Source: Rhodococcus aetherivorans
GTDB lineage: Bacteria; Actinomycetota; Actinomycetes; Mycobacteriales; Mycobacteriaceae
Direction of reading: 5' to 3'
NCBI RefSeq assembly: GCF_011058165.1
Contig: NZ_JAALEG010000048.1
Location: forward strand, 1 to 44,392
Length of the DNA: 44,392 nucleotides
This document shows, one piece after another, positions 1-6,969 of this stretch. The notes beneath the pieces were generated by a model. It saw only the letters and a list, made by a program, of their open reading frames with translations. It made no database searches and was not told the DNA's origin. Made by a program: the position numbers and the translations under genes. Position 1 is the stretch's first letter. Every line of letters begins with the position of its first letter.

Positions 1-230
1 GTCTCCGCCTCGCTCGCCGCGGCCGGCCCGGGCTGTGCGGCCGGCGTGTCCGGGGCGGCGGCGGGATCCGCGGCACCGGCCGGGGCCGGCGCGTCGTCGC
101 CGGGGGTGTCGCGCTCCGAGCCCGCGCGCGGCGCCGGGTCCTCGGCGTCGTCGTGCTCCGCGGAGGACCCGGGGGTGTCCGTCGCCGGACGGGGAGACGT
201 GGTGGTGTCTTCGTTCTTCGGATCCGGCAC
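1..230 (-). CDS. N-terminus of a disordered Pro/Ala/Asp-rich protein, Rv0361-like (partial)
   Basis: Only the first 76 codons lie in the window; the gene runs off the left edge. Reading leftward from a GTG at 230 gives MPDPKNEDTTTSPRPATDTP and then a long Pro, Ala, Gly and Asp/Glu-rich stretch without hydrophobic segments. An AAGGGGG ribosome-binding site lies 5-6 bases upstream of the GTG and decides the start. The low-complexity composition is typical of the cytoplasmic, disordered N-terminus of actinobacterial membrane proteins that have one transmembrane segment further on, but that part is not visible. It diverges from the DUF3151 gene, the same arrangement as Rv0361 next to Rv0360c in M. 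tuberculosis (recalled gene order). The function is unknown and the homology is an inference from position and composition. Confidence 0.6.
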   Translation of the reverse strand, partial: MPDPKNEDTTTSPRPATDTPGSSAEHDDAEDPAPRAGSERDTPGDDAPAPAGAADPAAAPDTPAAQPGPAAASEAE

Positions 231-310
231 GCGATCCCCCTTGCTGGACGGACGGCTGTTCTCCCGGGCAGCCTATCGACCGTCTTCGGGCGGTGGGCAC
301 AATGGTGGCC

Positions 311-727
311 ATGACGTCTTTCGGTGACCTTCTCGGACCCCAACCCACCCTGCTGCCCGGCGACGACGAGGCGGAGTCGGCGCTGCTGAACCACGAGGAC
401 CCGGCGAAGGTGGCCGCCGATCACCCGACCGCGTCGATCGCCTGGGCATACCTGGCCGAAGCCGCCCTCGGGCGCGGCGAGACGATCGCGGCCTACGCCT
501 ACGCCCGCACCGGCTACCACCGCGGTCTCGACCAGTTGCGCCGCAACGGCTGGAAGGGCTTCGGTCCCGTGCCGTTCGACCACGAACCGAACCGGGGCTT
601 CCTGCGGTGCGTCGCGACGCTGGCCCGCGCGGCGAAGGAGATCGGCGAGGCCGACGAGCATGCCCGCTGCCTCGACCTGCTCGAGGACTGCGACCCGCGC
701 GCCGCCGAAGCACTTGGCGTCGATTAG
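311..727 (+). CDS. DUF3151 family protein (Rv0360c-like)
   Basis: This 138-residue soluble protein starts MTSFGDLLGPQPTLLPGD and contains the family hallmarks: an early Pro-Gly-Asp acidic segment, then ASIAWAYLAEAAL, a YAYARTGYHRGLD helix pair and a Gly-rich RRNGWKGFGPVPF loop. The layout resembles a short tetratricopeptide-like helical fold, but no enzymatic motif is visible. The molecular function is unknown. A -10-like CACAAT at 298-303 places transcription initiation at about 311, so the ATG at 311 is probably the start of a leaderless message. An in-frame ATG at 302 lies inside that promoter element and is less likely. The gene diverges from the Rv0361-like gene and is followed 19 bases later by the FUSC gene. 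Family assignment is from recalled sequence character. Confidence 0.85.
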   Translation: MTSFGDLLGPQPTLLPGDDEAESALLNHEDPAKVAADHPTASIAWAYLAEAALGRGETIAAYAYARTGYHRGLDQLRRNGWKGFGPVPFDHEPNRGFLRCVATLARAAKEIGEADEHARCLDLLEDCDPRAAEALGVD

Positions 728-746
728 TCCCCGGTTACCCACCAGG

Positions 747-1859
747 GTGGGCACGCGCCGGCGGCTGCGCACGTCGGGGCTCCGCCTGCGTTCCTCGGCG
801 CTGCCGATCCTGCAGTGCGCGCTGGCAGCGGGCATCGCCTGGTGGGTCGCCACGGGGCCGGTCGGGCACGAGCAGCCGTTCTTCGCGCCCATCGCGGCGG
901 TGGTGTCGCTCGGGCTGTCACTGGGTGCGCGGATGCGACGGTCGGTCGAACTCGTCTGCGGTGTCACCGTGGGCATCGGTGTCGGCGACCTGATCATCTC
1001 GTTCATCGGCAGCGGCCCGTGGCAGATCGCGCTCGTCGTCGCGATGGCGATGGGCACGGCGGTCGCGCTCAACAGCGGCCCGATCTTCTCCATGCAGGCC
1101 GGGAACTCGGCGGTGCTGGTGGCGACCCTGATCCCGCCCGGCGGGTCCGGGGGTATCGACCGAATGGTCGACGCCCTCATCGGCGGGCTGGTCGGCATCG
1201 CCGTCGTCGCCGTCATCCCCACCCACCCGGTGCGCCGGGCGCGGCGGGAGGCGGCGAACGTGCTGTCCACCACGGCGGACGTGCTGCGCAAGGTCGAGGC
1301 CGGCCTGGTCGAGAACAACCCGAAACCCATCGAGGCGGCCCTCAGGGAGGCCCGGGCCACGCAGTCGGCGATCGACGCGATGCGCGCCAACATCTCCGGC
1401 GGCAAGGAGGTGAGCCGCATCTCGCCGCTGTACTGGAACAGCCGGCCCCGGCTCGAGCGCCTCATGGCCGCGGCGGACCCGATCGACAACGCCATGCGCA
1501 ACACGCGGGTGCTGGCGCGCCGGTCGCTCTCGCTCGTGCGCGACGACGAGATCCTCGACCCGCGGCTGGTGCGGCGCATCGAGGAGCTGGCCGGGGCGGT
1601 GGACGTGCTGCGGCTGATGGTCCTCGCCGAGCCGGGGGAGCAGCCCGATCAGGCGGAGGCGGCCCGGGTGCTGCGCAGCGTGGCCCGGGAGATGAAGCCG
1701 GACCTCGTGGCGGGGGCGGGCCTGTCCTCGACGGTGGTGTTCGCGCAGATTCGTTCGCTGATCGTGGACCTGCTGCAGGTGGCCGGCCTCGAGCGGGTCT
1801 CGGCGATCGCCACGCTGCCCCCGACGGTGGAGCATCCGGCGTATCCCCCCGAGTCCTGA
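747..1859 (+). CDS. FUSC / aromatic acid exporter family membrane protein
   Basis: The 370-residue protein has a short basic N-terminus (RRRLRTSGLRLRSS), then four to five closely spaced hydrophobic segments in the first 170 residues, including a PFFAPIAAVVSLGLSLG stretch and an IDRMVDALIGGLVGIAVVAVI helix. A roughly 200-residue cytoplasmic helical domain follows. This matches FUSC/DUF939-type proteins (fusaric acid resistance or aromatic acid exporter-like), which are proposed inner-membrane efflux components. The substrate cannot be read from the sequence. The start is uncertain. GTG 747 is chosen because it follows the DUF3151 stop and precedes the basic cap; a TTG within the end of DUF3151 (about 714) is in frame, and the ORF is open from 660. 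There is no strong Shine-Dalgarno. It probably shares a transcript with DUF3151. Confidence 0.75.
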   Translation: MGTRRRLRTSGLRLRSSALPILQCALAAGIAWWVATGPVGHEQPFFAPIAAVVSLGLSLGARMRRSVELVCGVTVGIGVGDLIISFIGSGPWQIALVVAMAMGTAVALNSGPIFSMQAGNSAVLVATLIPPGGSGGIDRMVDALIGGLVGIAVVAVIPTHPVRRARREAANVLSTTADVLRKVEAGLVENNPKPIEAALREARATQSAIDAMRANISGGKEVSRISPLYWNSRPRLERLMAAADPIDNAMRNTRVLARRSLSLVRDDEILDPRLVRRIEELAGAVDVLRLMVLAEPGEQPDQAEAARVLRSVAREMKPDLVAGAGLSSTVVFAQIRSLIVDLLQVAGLERVSAIATLPPTVEHPAYPPES

Positions 1860-1875
1860 GCGGCTCCCCTCTCCG

Positions 1876-1904
1876 TTGAACATATGCGTATGTCTGCATA
1901 TGAT
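1876..1904 (+). promoter_or_regulatory. SigA-type promoter with metal-sensor-like operator before the CDF gene
   Basis: TTGAAC at 1876-1881 and TATGAT at 1899-1904 are separated by exactly 17 bases. The spacer and -10 carry a perfect inverted repeat, CATATGC at 1881-1887 and GCATATG at 1896-1902, separated by 8 bases. A-T rich CATATG half-sites overlapping a core promoter are typical of ArsR/SmtB metal-sensor operators in actinobacteria. No such regulator gene is adjacent, so the binding protein is inferred. Confidence 0.65.
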
Positions 1905-1928
1905 TGCCGAAACTTCGGAGGGAGGACC

Positions 1929-2861
1929 ATGGGCGTCGGACACGGCCACTCGCACGGCCATTCCGGGACGAGCACTCCCGGCGGGGCCGGCCCGTCGAAG
2001 GGACGCCTGTGGCGGATGGCGATCGCCCTCGTCGTCCTGGTCGCGTTCCTGATCCTCGAGACGGGCGTCGCCCTGTGGATCGACTCGCTGGCCCTGCTCG
2101 CCGACGCCGGCCACATGCTCACCGACGTGGTGGGCATGTCCATGGGCATGGTCGCGTTGATCCTGGCCCGGCGGGGCAGCACGGCGGCCGCGCGCACCTT
2201 CGGGTGGCACCGCGCCGAGGTACTCGCCGCCATGGCGAACGCCGCGCTGCTGCTCGCGGTGGCGGTGTGGGTGTTCTACGAGGCGATCCGCCGCATCGGT
2301 GACGCCCCGGAGATCCCCGGGACGGCGCTGGTGGTCACCGCGGCGGCCGGCCTGGCCGCCAACCTCGTCGTCATGCTGCTCCTGCGGGCCGACGCCAAGG
2401 ACAGCCTCGCCGTGCGCGGCGCCTACCTCGAGGTGCTCGCCGACGCGGTCGGCAGCGTCGGGGTGCTCGTCGCCGGTGCCCTCGTGCTGCTGTTCGACTG
2501 GAGCCTCGCCGACGTCGTCGTCGGCGTCCTCATCTCCCTGTGGGTGGTGCCGCGGGCGGTGCGCCTGGCCGCGGCGTCGCTGCGCATCCTCACCCAGGCT
2601 TCGCCGGCCCACCTCGACGTCGACGGGGTGCGCGCCGACCTGTCCGCCCTGCCCGGCGTCACCGGCGTCCACGACCTGCACGTGTGGACCCTGACCACCG
2701 GCATGGACGTCGCCACCGTGCACCTGATCAGCGACCACGACGGGCAGTGGGTGCTCGAGTCGGCCCGCGCCGTCCTCACCTCCCACGGGCTCGAGCACGC
2801 CACCGTCCAGGTGGAGACGACCGTCAACGGGCGGCGCTGCGAGGAGAACGTCACCTGGTAG
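1929..2861 (+). CDS. Cation diffusion facilitator metal exporter (CzcD/ZitB-like)
   Basis: This 310-residue inner-membrane antiporter is predicted to export divalent metal (Zn, Co, Cd or similar) in exchange for protons. The N-terminus is His-rich (VGHGHSHGHSG). Six hydrophobic segments follow between about residues 28 and 205, and then a cytoplasmic ferredoxin-like domain with the family motif GVHDLHVWTLTTGMD. TM2 has the metal-site motif DAGHMLTD. In TM5 the corresponding motif is EVLAD, where zinc transporters of this family usually have HxxxD; this may shift metal preference. The ATG at 1929 follows a strong GGAGGGAGGA ribosome-binding site, and an upstream in-frame ATG at 1884 lies inside the promoter. 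It is convergent with the histidine phosphatase gene, 6 bases away. Proximity to cobalt uptake genes makes cobalt efflux plausible, by inference only. Confidence 0.9.
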   Translation: MGVGHGHSHGHSGTSTPGGAGPSKGRLWRMAIALVVLVAFLILETGVALWIDSLALLADAGHMLTDVVGMSMGMVALILARRGSTAAARTFGWHRAEVLAAMANAALLLAVAVWVFYEAIRRIGDAPEIPGTALVVTAAAGLAANLVVMLLLRADAKDSLAVRGAYLEVLADAVGSVGVLVAGALVLLFDWSLADVVVGVLISLWVVPRAVRLAAASLRILTQASPAHLDVDGVRADLSALPGVTGVHDLHVWTLTTGMDVATVHLISDHDGQWVLESARAVLTSHGLEHATVQVETTVNGRRCEENVTW

Positions 2862-2867
2862 GGCGGC

Positions 2868-3407
2868 TCAACCCAGCCGCAGCGACCACCGGCCCCCGCG
2901 TCCGTGCAGCCGGACCTGTGCGAGCGGGCGCACGTCGATCCGCCAGAATCCTGCCGGGGGCGCGCCGAGGGCGTACACCGTCGCGGCGCGGATCACGGCC
3001 GGGTGGGCCACCGCGACGATCCGGCCCGGCGCCAGCCCGTCGAGCCACCGCGCCACCCGTTCGGTCAGCTCCGCGATCGACTCGCCGCCGTGCGGCGCCG
3101 CGTGCGGGTCGGTGAGCCACTGCTGCAGGCTCTCGGCCGGCACCTCGTCCATCGCCCGCCCCGCCCAGTTGCCGTAGTCCAGGTCCCGCAGCGCCCGATC
3201 GACCGCGGCCGTCGTGCCCAGCGCGGCCGCAGTCTCGACGGCCCGTCGCTCCGGCGCCGCGACGACGCGGTCGGCCACCGGCGCGACCGCCCGCTCCAGT
3301 TCTCGTCGGCCGCGTTGCGACAGCGGCTCGTCGGCGGGGAACCGGACGGCGCGCTGCGCCTCCGTCGAGGCATGGGCCAGAAGGACGAGGCGAACCACGG
3401 CGGTCAT
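2868..3407 (-). CDS. Histidine phosphatase family protein with altered RHG motif
   Basis: The 179-residue protein has a phosphoglycerate-mutase-like layout: an N-terminal strand VRLVLLAHAST, a mid-protein APERRAVETAAAL (family S/P-x-x-R-A-x-E/Q-T), PHGGES, and a late strand VAVAHPAVIRAATVYALG with the second histidine. The canonical Arg-His-Gly triad is replaced by Ala-His-Ala and the distal His-Gly by His-Pro, so the nucleophile histidine is present but the partner arginine is missing. It diverges from the riboswitch-controlled cbtB operon. An alpha-ribazole-phosphate phosphatase (CobC in enteric nomenclature) is a pathway role otherwise unfilled here, but that assignment is inference; a generic SixA-like phosphatase is equally possible. 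The start is the ATG at 3407. Confidence 0.75.
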   Translation of the reverse strand: MTAVVRLVLLAHASTEAQRAVRFPADEPLSQRGRRELERAVAPVADRVVAAPERRAVETAAALGTTAAVDRALRDLDYGNWAGRAMDEVPAESLQQWLTDPHAAPHGGESIAELTERVARWLDGLAPGRIVAVAHPAVIRAATVYALGAPPAGFWRIDVRPLAQVRLHGRGGRWSLRLG

Positions 3408-3434
3408 CGAATCACAACCGCCGGGGGTGTCGCC

Positions 3435-3464
3435 TTGACAGGGGCGGGCTCACGGTGCGACTGT
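3435..3464 (+). promoter_or_regulatory. Promoter of the cbtB riboswitch transcript
   Basis: A perfect -35 hexamer TTGACA lies at 3435-3440. A weak -10 candidate, GACTGT at 3459-3464, is 18 bases downstream and preceded by TGC, giving an extended -10 character. Transcription would start just upstream of the riboswitch aptamer. The -10 is poor, so the exact position is tentative. Confidence 0.45.
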
Positions 3465-3477
3465 TCCTGCGTCACAC

Positions 3478-3604
3478 GTGCCGAGGTGCAGGCAATCCGG
3501 TGCAAGTCCGGAGCGGTCGCGCCACTGTGACCGGGCGACCCGCCCGGGAGTCAGAAAACTGTCTCGGCGCATGGATTTTCGACGGGACGCGTTATCCCAG
3601 GAGG
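3478..3604 (+). promoter_or_regulatory. Compact cobalamin riboswitch upstream of cbtB
   Basis: The core contains GGTGCAAGTCCGG (3490s-3510s), the near-invariant GCCACTG box and GAGTCAGAAAACTG (about 3548-3561), all diagnostic of cobalamin riboswitches. The closing P1 helix can be read directly: GTGCCGAG at 3478-3485 pairs with CTCGGCGC at 3563-3570, with one G-U pair. The aptamer is only about 93 bases, much shorter than the other two in this window, as in compact (class II-like) forms. A short hairpin, GGGA 3584-3587 with TCCC 3595-3598, abuts the AGGAGG ribosome-binding site at 3599-3604. Control is therefore most likely at translation initiation of cbtB. Confidence 0.88.
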
Positions 3605-3609
3605 ATGCC

Positions 3610-3804
3610 ATGGCTACTGTCCACACCCCCGAGTCCACGATGGGCTCCGCGGCGCTGGCCGCCGCGATCACCGCCGTCGTGCTGCTCGCCTTCGTCACCC
3701 TCTACCTGGTCGGCTTCGATCAGGGCGCGATCTCGCGCACCGGCATGTTCATGCATGAGCTGATGCACGACGGCCGGCACCTGCTCGGCCTGCCGTGCCA
3801 CTGA
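3610..3804 (+). CDS. cbtB: Cobalt transporter subunit CbtB
   Basis: The 64-residue protein has one transmembrane helix (AAAITAVVLLAFVTLYLVGF, about residues 16-37) and a short histidine-rich tail, MFMHELMHDGRHLLGLPCH, the signature of CbtB. With CbtA it is predicted to form a cobalt importer and is classically found downstream of B12 riboswitches. The ATG at 3610 has an AGGAGG ribosome-binding site at 3599-3604 directly after the riboswitch. It is the first gene of the unit cbtB-cbtA-cobQ-cobK. The length and the C-terminal His cluster match the family well. Confidence 0.93.
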   Translation: MATVHTPESTMGSAALAAAITAVVLLAFVTLYLVGFDQGAISRTGMFMHELMHDGRHLLGLPCH

Positions 3805-3874
3805 GGCCGGGGGCCGGCGTGTCACCGAGGCCGGGGGCCGGCATGTCACCGAGGCCGGGGGCCGGCGTCTCGTC
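3803..3874 (+). repeat. Three 24-bp in-frame tandem repeats at the cbtB/cbtA junction
   Basis: Three adjacent 24-base units occupy 3803-3826, 3827-3850 and 3851-3874. The first two differ by one base; the third diverges in its last bases. Each begins GAGGCCGGGGGCCGGC. In the cbtA frame they encode RPGAGVSP, RPGAGMSP and RPGAGVSS. Each unit contains the palindromic GGCCGGGGGCC-type core, and the first two carry an in-frame GTG or ATG at the same phase, so repeat number could change the number of available cbtA start codons. Confidence 0.85.
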
Positions 3875-4682
3875 GCACCCGGACGCTGCCGTGTCGGCAG
3901 GCGTCCCGCTGACCGGCCCCTACACCCGGATCCTGCTGCGCGGCCTGCTGGCCGGCCTGATTGCCGGCCTGCTCGCCGGCGCCGTCGCCTTCGTGGTCGG
4001 CGAGCCGCACATCGAGGCCGCGATCGCGCTGGAGGAGGCCGCCGCGACGCACGCGGCCACCGAGGCGCACTCCCACACGCACGAGGCCGCGTCCGCCGGT
4101 CACACCCACGGCGAGGACGCCCTCGTCAGCCGCACCGGGCAGAAGGTGGGCCTGATCCTCGCCACCACCCTCGCCGGTCTGGCGCTCGGCGCGCTGTTCG
4201 CGTCGGTGCTGCACTTCGCCCGGCGCCACACCACGCTTTCGGGTCCCGCTCTCGGACTGCTCGGCGCCGGAGCGGGATGGCTCGCGATCGAAGCGGTGCC
4301 GTTCCTGAAGTACCCGGCCAACCCGCCGGCGGTGGGGGACCCGGACACCATCGACCAGCGCACCCTCCTGTGGGTCGCGGCGGTCGTGCTCGGCCTCGTC
4401 GCGCTCGCGGTGGCGGTGGCCGCCGCGAAGGCGCTCGCCCGTCAGGAGCTGCGTACCGTCCGGCTCGCCGGACCGGTCCTGGCGTTCCTCGTCGTGGTCG
4501 GTCTCGGGTATGCGGTGCTGCCGACGATCGACGAGGTCGGCACGGGCTTTCCGGCCACGCTGCTGTGGGACTTCCGCGTTGCGTCGGTGATCGTTCAGAC
4601 CACCCTGTGGTTCGCCCTGGGCGTGGCGTTCGCGTTCCTCACCGAACGCGCCGATCGTCGCGTGCCCGTCCGCGTGGCGTAG
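3843..4682 (+). CDS. cbtA: Cobalt transporter subunit CbtA
   Basis: This membrane protein of about 280 residues has the CbtA hallmarks: an opening amphipathic and TM segment (LLRGLLAGLIAGLLAGAVAFVVGEPHI), a histidine-rich extracytoplasmic loop (AHSHTHEAASAGHTHGED) suited to metal capture, then further TM helices including KVGLILATTLAGLALGALF and the C-terminal FALGVAFAFLTERA. It is predicted to import Co2+ for corrin biosynthesis together with CbtB. The start is uncertain: the frame is open from a GTG at 3795 that overlaps cbtB, with further candidates GTG 3819, ATG 3843 and GTG 3891. The conserved part begins only near 3915, so the repeat-encoded N-terminus may not be translated. ATG 3843 is a compromise. 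cobQ begins 5 bases after its stop. Confidence 0.9.
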   Translation: MSPRPGAGVSSHPDAAVSAGVPLTGPYTRILLRGLLAGLIAGLLAGAVAFVVGEPHIEAAIALEEAAATHAATEAHSHTHEAASAGHTHGEDALVSRTGQKVGLILATTLAGLALGALFASVLHFARRHTTLSGPALGLLGAGAGWLAIEAVPFLKYPANPPAVGDPDTIDQRTLLWVAAVVLGLVALAVAVAAAKALARQELRTVRLAGPVLAFLVVVGLGYAVLPTIDEVGTGFPATLLWDFRVASVIVQTTLWFALGVAFAFLTERADRRVPVRVA

Positions 4683-4687
4683 CCGTC

Positions 4688-6181
4688 GTGGGACAGGGCC
4701 TGCTCGTCGCCGGAACCACCTCGGACGCCGGGAAATCCGTGGTGACCACCGGGATCTGCCGGGCCCTGGCCCGCCGTGGGTTGTCGGTCGCGCCGTTCAA
4801 GGCGCAGAACATGTCCAACAACTCCATGGTGGCCGTCGACCCGGTCACCGGCGACGGCGTGGAAATCGGCCGCGCGCAGTGGATCCAGGCGGTGGCGGCG
4901 CGCGCCGTACCCGAGGCCGCGATGAATCCGGTGCTGCTCAAACCCGGCAGCGACCGCCGCAGTCACGTCGTCGTGCTCGGCCGGCCCGCCGGTCACCTCG
5001 AGGCCGGCGAGTTCGCCGGCGGCCGAAAGCACCTCGCCGAGGCCGCCTTCGGTGCGCTCGACGACCTGCGGGACCGGTTCGACGTGGTGGTCTGCGAGGG
5101 TGCCGGCAGCGCCGCCGAGATCAACCTGCGGGCCCACGACTACGTGAACATGGGCCTGGCCCGGCACGGCGACCTGCCGACCGTGCTCGTCGGCGACATC
5201 GATCGCGGCGGGGTGTTCGCCGCCATGTACGGCACGCTCGCCCTGCTGGATGCGTCCGATCAGGCCCTCGTCCGCGGCTTCGTGATCAACAAGTTCCGTG
5301 GAGACCTCGGGCTGTTGCGTCCCGGTCTCGAGTCGCTCGAAAAGCTCACGGGCCGGCCCGTGCTCGGCGTCCTGCCCTGGCAGCGCGGCCTGTGGCTCGA
5401 CTCGGAGGACTCGCTCGCCCTGTCGTCGCGCCCGGCCCACGACGGCGCCGGGTCGCTCACCGTCGCGGTGGTGATGCTGCCGCGGATCAGCAACTTCACC
5501 GACGTCGACGCGCTGTGCCTCGAACCGGACGTGCGGCTGCGGTTCGTCGACGATCCGCGCGCCCTCGCCGGCGCCGACGTGGTGATCCTGCCCGGCACCC
5601 GCGCCACCCTCGCGGACCTCGCGTGGCTGCGCGGCCGCGGCCTCGACACCGCCGTCGCCGACCACGCCCGTCGCGGGGGCGTGGTGCTCGGGATCTGCGG
5701 CGGCTTCCAGATGCTCGGCCGGCGGATCTCCGATCCGCACGGCGTCGAGGGCACCCCCGGGGCGTGCGTGGACGGGCTCGGACTGCTGGACGTGCACACC
5801 CGTTTCGAACCGGAGAAGGTGCTGCGGCTGCCGGCCGGGTCGGCGCTCGGGGTGCCGGCCTCCGGGTACGAGATCCACCACGGCCGCATCTCCCGCGGCG
5901 GCGACGAGGAGTTCCTCGGCGGCGCCCGGGCGGGAACGGTGTTCGGCACCATGTGGCACGGCAGCCTCGAGGGCGACGCCCTGCGCACGGCGTGGCTCCG
6001 CGAGGCGGCCGCCCTCACCGGGCGCGACCTCGCCACCGGCACCGTCGGCTTCCACGCCGCCCGCGAGGCGCGCCTCGAGGTGCTCGCGGACATGGTCGAG
6101 GAGCACCTCGACGTCGGCGCCCTGCTCGGGATGCTCGGGGCTCGGCCGGTGCTGCCCACACTGACGGGCGGCCTGGCGTGA
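4688..6181 (+). CDS. cobQ: Cobyric acid synthase CobQ
   Basis: The 497-residue ATP-dependent glutamine amidotransferase amidates the b, d, e and g side chains of adenosylcobyrinic acid a,c-diamide to give cobyric acid. The N-terminal BioD-like domain carries the P-loop variant GTTSDAGKS (about residues 9-17) and the family block FKAQNMSNNSMV. The C-terminal class I amidotransferase-like domain has the nucleophile in LGICGGFQMLG and the catalytic histidine in SGYEIHHG. The length is normal for CobQ. GTG 4688 is 5 bases after the cbtA stop. It overlaps cobK by 4 bases (GTGA), indicating translational coupling. Confidence 0.96.
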   Translation: MGQGLLVAGTTSDAGKSVVTTGICRALARRGLSVAPFKAQNMSNNSMVAVDPVTGDGVEIGRAQWIQAVAARAVPEAAMNPVLLKPGSDRRSHVVVLGRPAGHLEAGEFAGGRKHLAEAAFGALDDLRDRFDVVVCEGAGSAAEINLRAHDYVNMGLARHGDLPTVLVGDIDRGGVFAAMYGTLALLDASDQALVRGFVINKFRGDLGLLRPGLESLEKLTGRPVLGVLPWQRGLWLDSEDSLALSSRPAHDGAGSLTVAVVMLPRISNFTDVDALCLEPDVRLRFVDDPRALAGADVVILPGTRATLADLAWLRGRGLDTAVADHARRGGVVLGICGGFQMLGRRISDPHGVEGTPGACVDGLGLLDVHTRFEPEKVLRLPAGSALGVPASGYEIHHGRISRGGDEEFLGGARAGTVFGTMWHGSLEGDALRTAWLREAAALTGRDLATGTVGFHAAREARLEVLADMVEEHLDVGALLGMLGARPVLPTLTGGLA

Positions 6182-6912
6182 CCGTCCTCATCCTCGGCGG
6201 CACCGGCGAGGCGCGGGCGCTCGCCGCCGGCCTGGACACCGCGGGGGTGGCGTACGTGTCGTCGCTTGCGGGACGGGTGCGCAACCCGCGCCTGCCGGTC
6301 GGCGACGTGCGGATCGGCGGTTTCGGCGGCATCGACGGACTGCGGGAGTATCTGCGCGGCAACGGTATCCGCAGGGTGGTCGACGCCACCCACCCGTTCG
6401 CCGCGCGGATCAGCGGTAACGCCGCGGCCGCCTGCGCGGCGGCCGGGATGCCGCTGCTGCGCCTGGCGCGGCCGGGCTGGACCGGCACCGGCGACTGGAC
6501 GTGGGTCGACGACCACGATGCGGCCGCCGCGGTGGCCGCCCGGGGGGCGAGCGTGTTCCTGAGCACTGGCCGCCAGACCCTCGATCGCTTCCTCGGGCCG
6601 CTCGCGCGGCACCGCGTCCTGGTGCGGGTGGTCGAGCCGCTGGACCTCGACGTGCCGGACTCCTGGACGGTGCTGCTGGCCCGCGGCCCCTACACCGTCG
6701 ACGGCGAGCGTGCGCTGCTCGCCGGCCACGGGGTGGACGTGCTCGTCACCAAGGACTCCGGCGGGGACCTCACGCGCGCCAAGCTCGACGCGGCGGCCGA
6801 ACTCGGGGTGCGGGTGGTCGTCGTGCGCCGCCCGCCCTCGCCGGCGGGCGTGCCGACGGTGGCGACGGTCGCGGACGCCGTCGCGTGGGCGACGGATTCC
6901 TGCGCGGATTAG
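6178..6912 (+). CDS. cobK: Precorrin-6A reductase CobK
   Basis: The 244-residue enzyme reduces precorrin-6A to precorrin-6B with NADPH in the aerobic pathway. The N-terminus has the nucleotide-binding loop ILGGTGEARALA, and the diagnostic CobK/CbiJ segment VVDATHPFAARIS is at about residues 68-80. The C-terminal half has the matching second lobe with LLARGPYTV and VTKDSGG. The GTG start at 6178 overlaps the cobQ stop as GTGA. It is the last gene of the cbtB unit. A convergent hypothetical gene ends 57 bases downstream, with a hairpin between them. Confidence 0.95.
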   Translation: MTVLILGGTGEARALAAGLDTAGVAYVSSLAGRVRNPRLPVGDVRIGGFGGIDGLREYLRGNGIRRVVDATHPFAARISGNAAAACAAAGMPLLRLARPGWTGTGDWTWVDDHDAAAAVAARGASVFLSTGRQTLDRFLGPLARHRVLVRVVEPLDLDVPDSWTVLLARGPYTVDGERALLAGHGVDVLVTKDSGGDLTRAKLDAAAELGVRVVVVRRPPSPAGVPTVATVADAVAWATDSCAD

Positions 6913-6945
6913 TCGTCCGTGCACGCAATGTCGTGTGCAGACGAC
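6912..6945. terminator. Bidirectional terminator-like hairpin after cobK
   Basis: GTCGTC at 6912-6917 and TGCAC at 6920-6924 pair with GTGCA at 6935-6939 and GACGAC at 6940-6945, giving an 11-bp stem with a 2-base bulge and a 10-base loop. It sits between convergent genes. There is no T-tract, which is usual in actinobacteria. Confidence 0.5.
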
Positions 6946-6969
6946 CGGGAACCGCGCGGGTCCGCGATC

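Noticed and set aside
918-2798. A 626-codon minus-strand open frame over the FUSC and CDF genes
   Set aside because: Its composition (His, Arg, Gly, Asp) is that of an antisense shadow, and the plus-strand genes have clear membrane helices and motifs.
3803-3874. CRISPR-like array
   Set aside because: The three 24-base units are directly adjacent with no spacers, and they lie in a coding frame.
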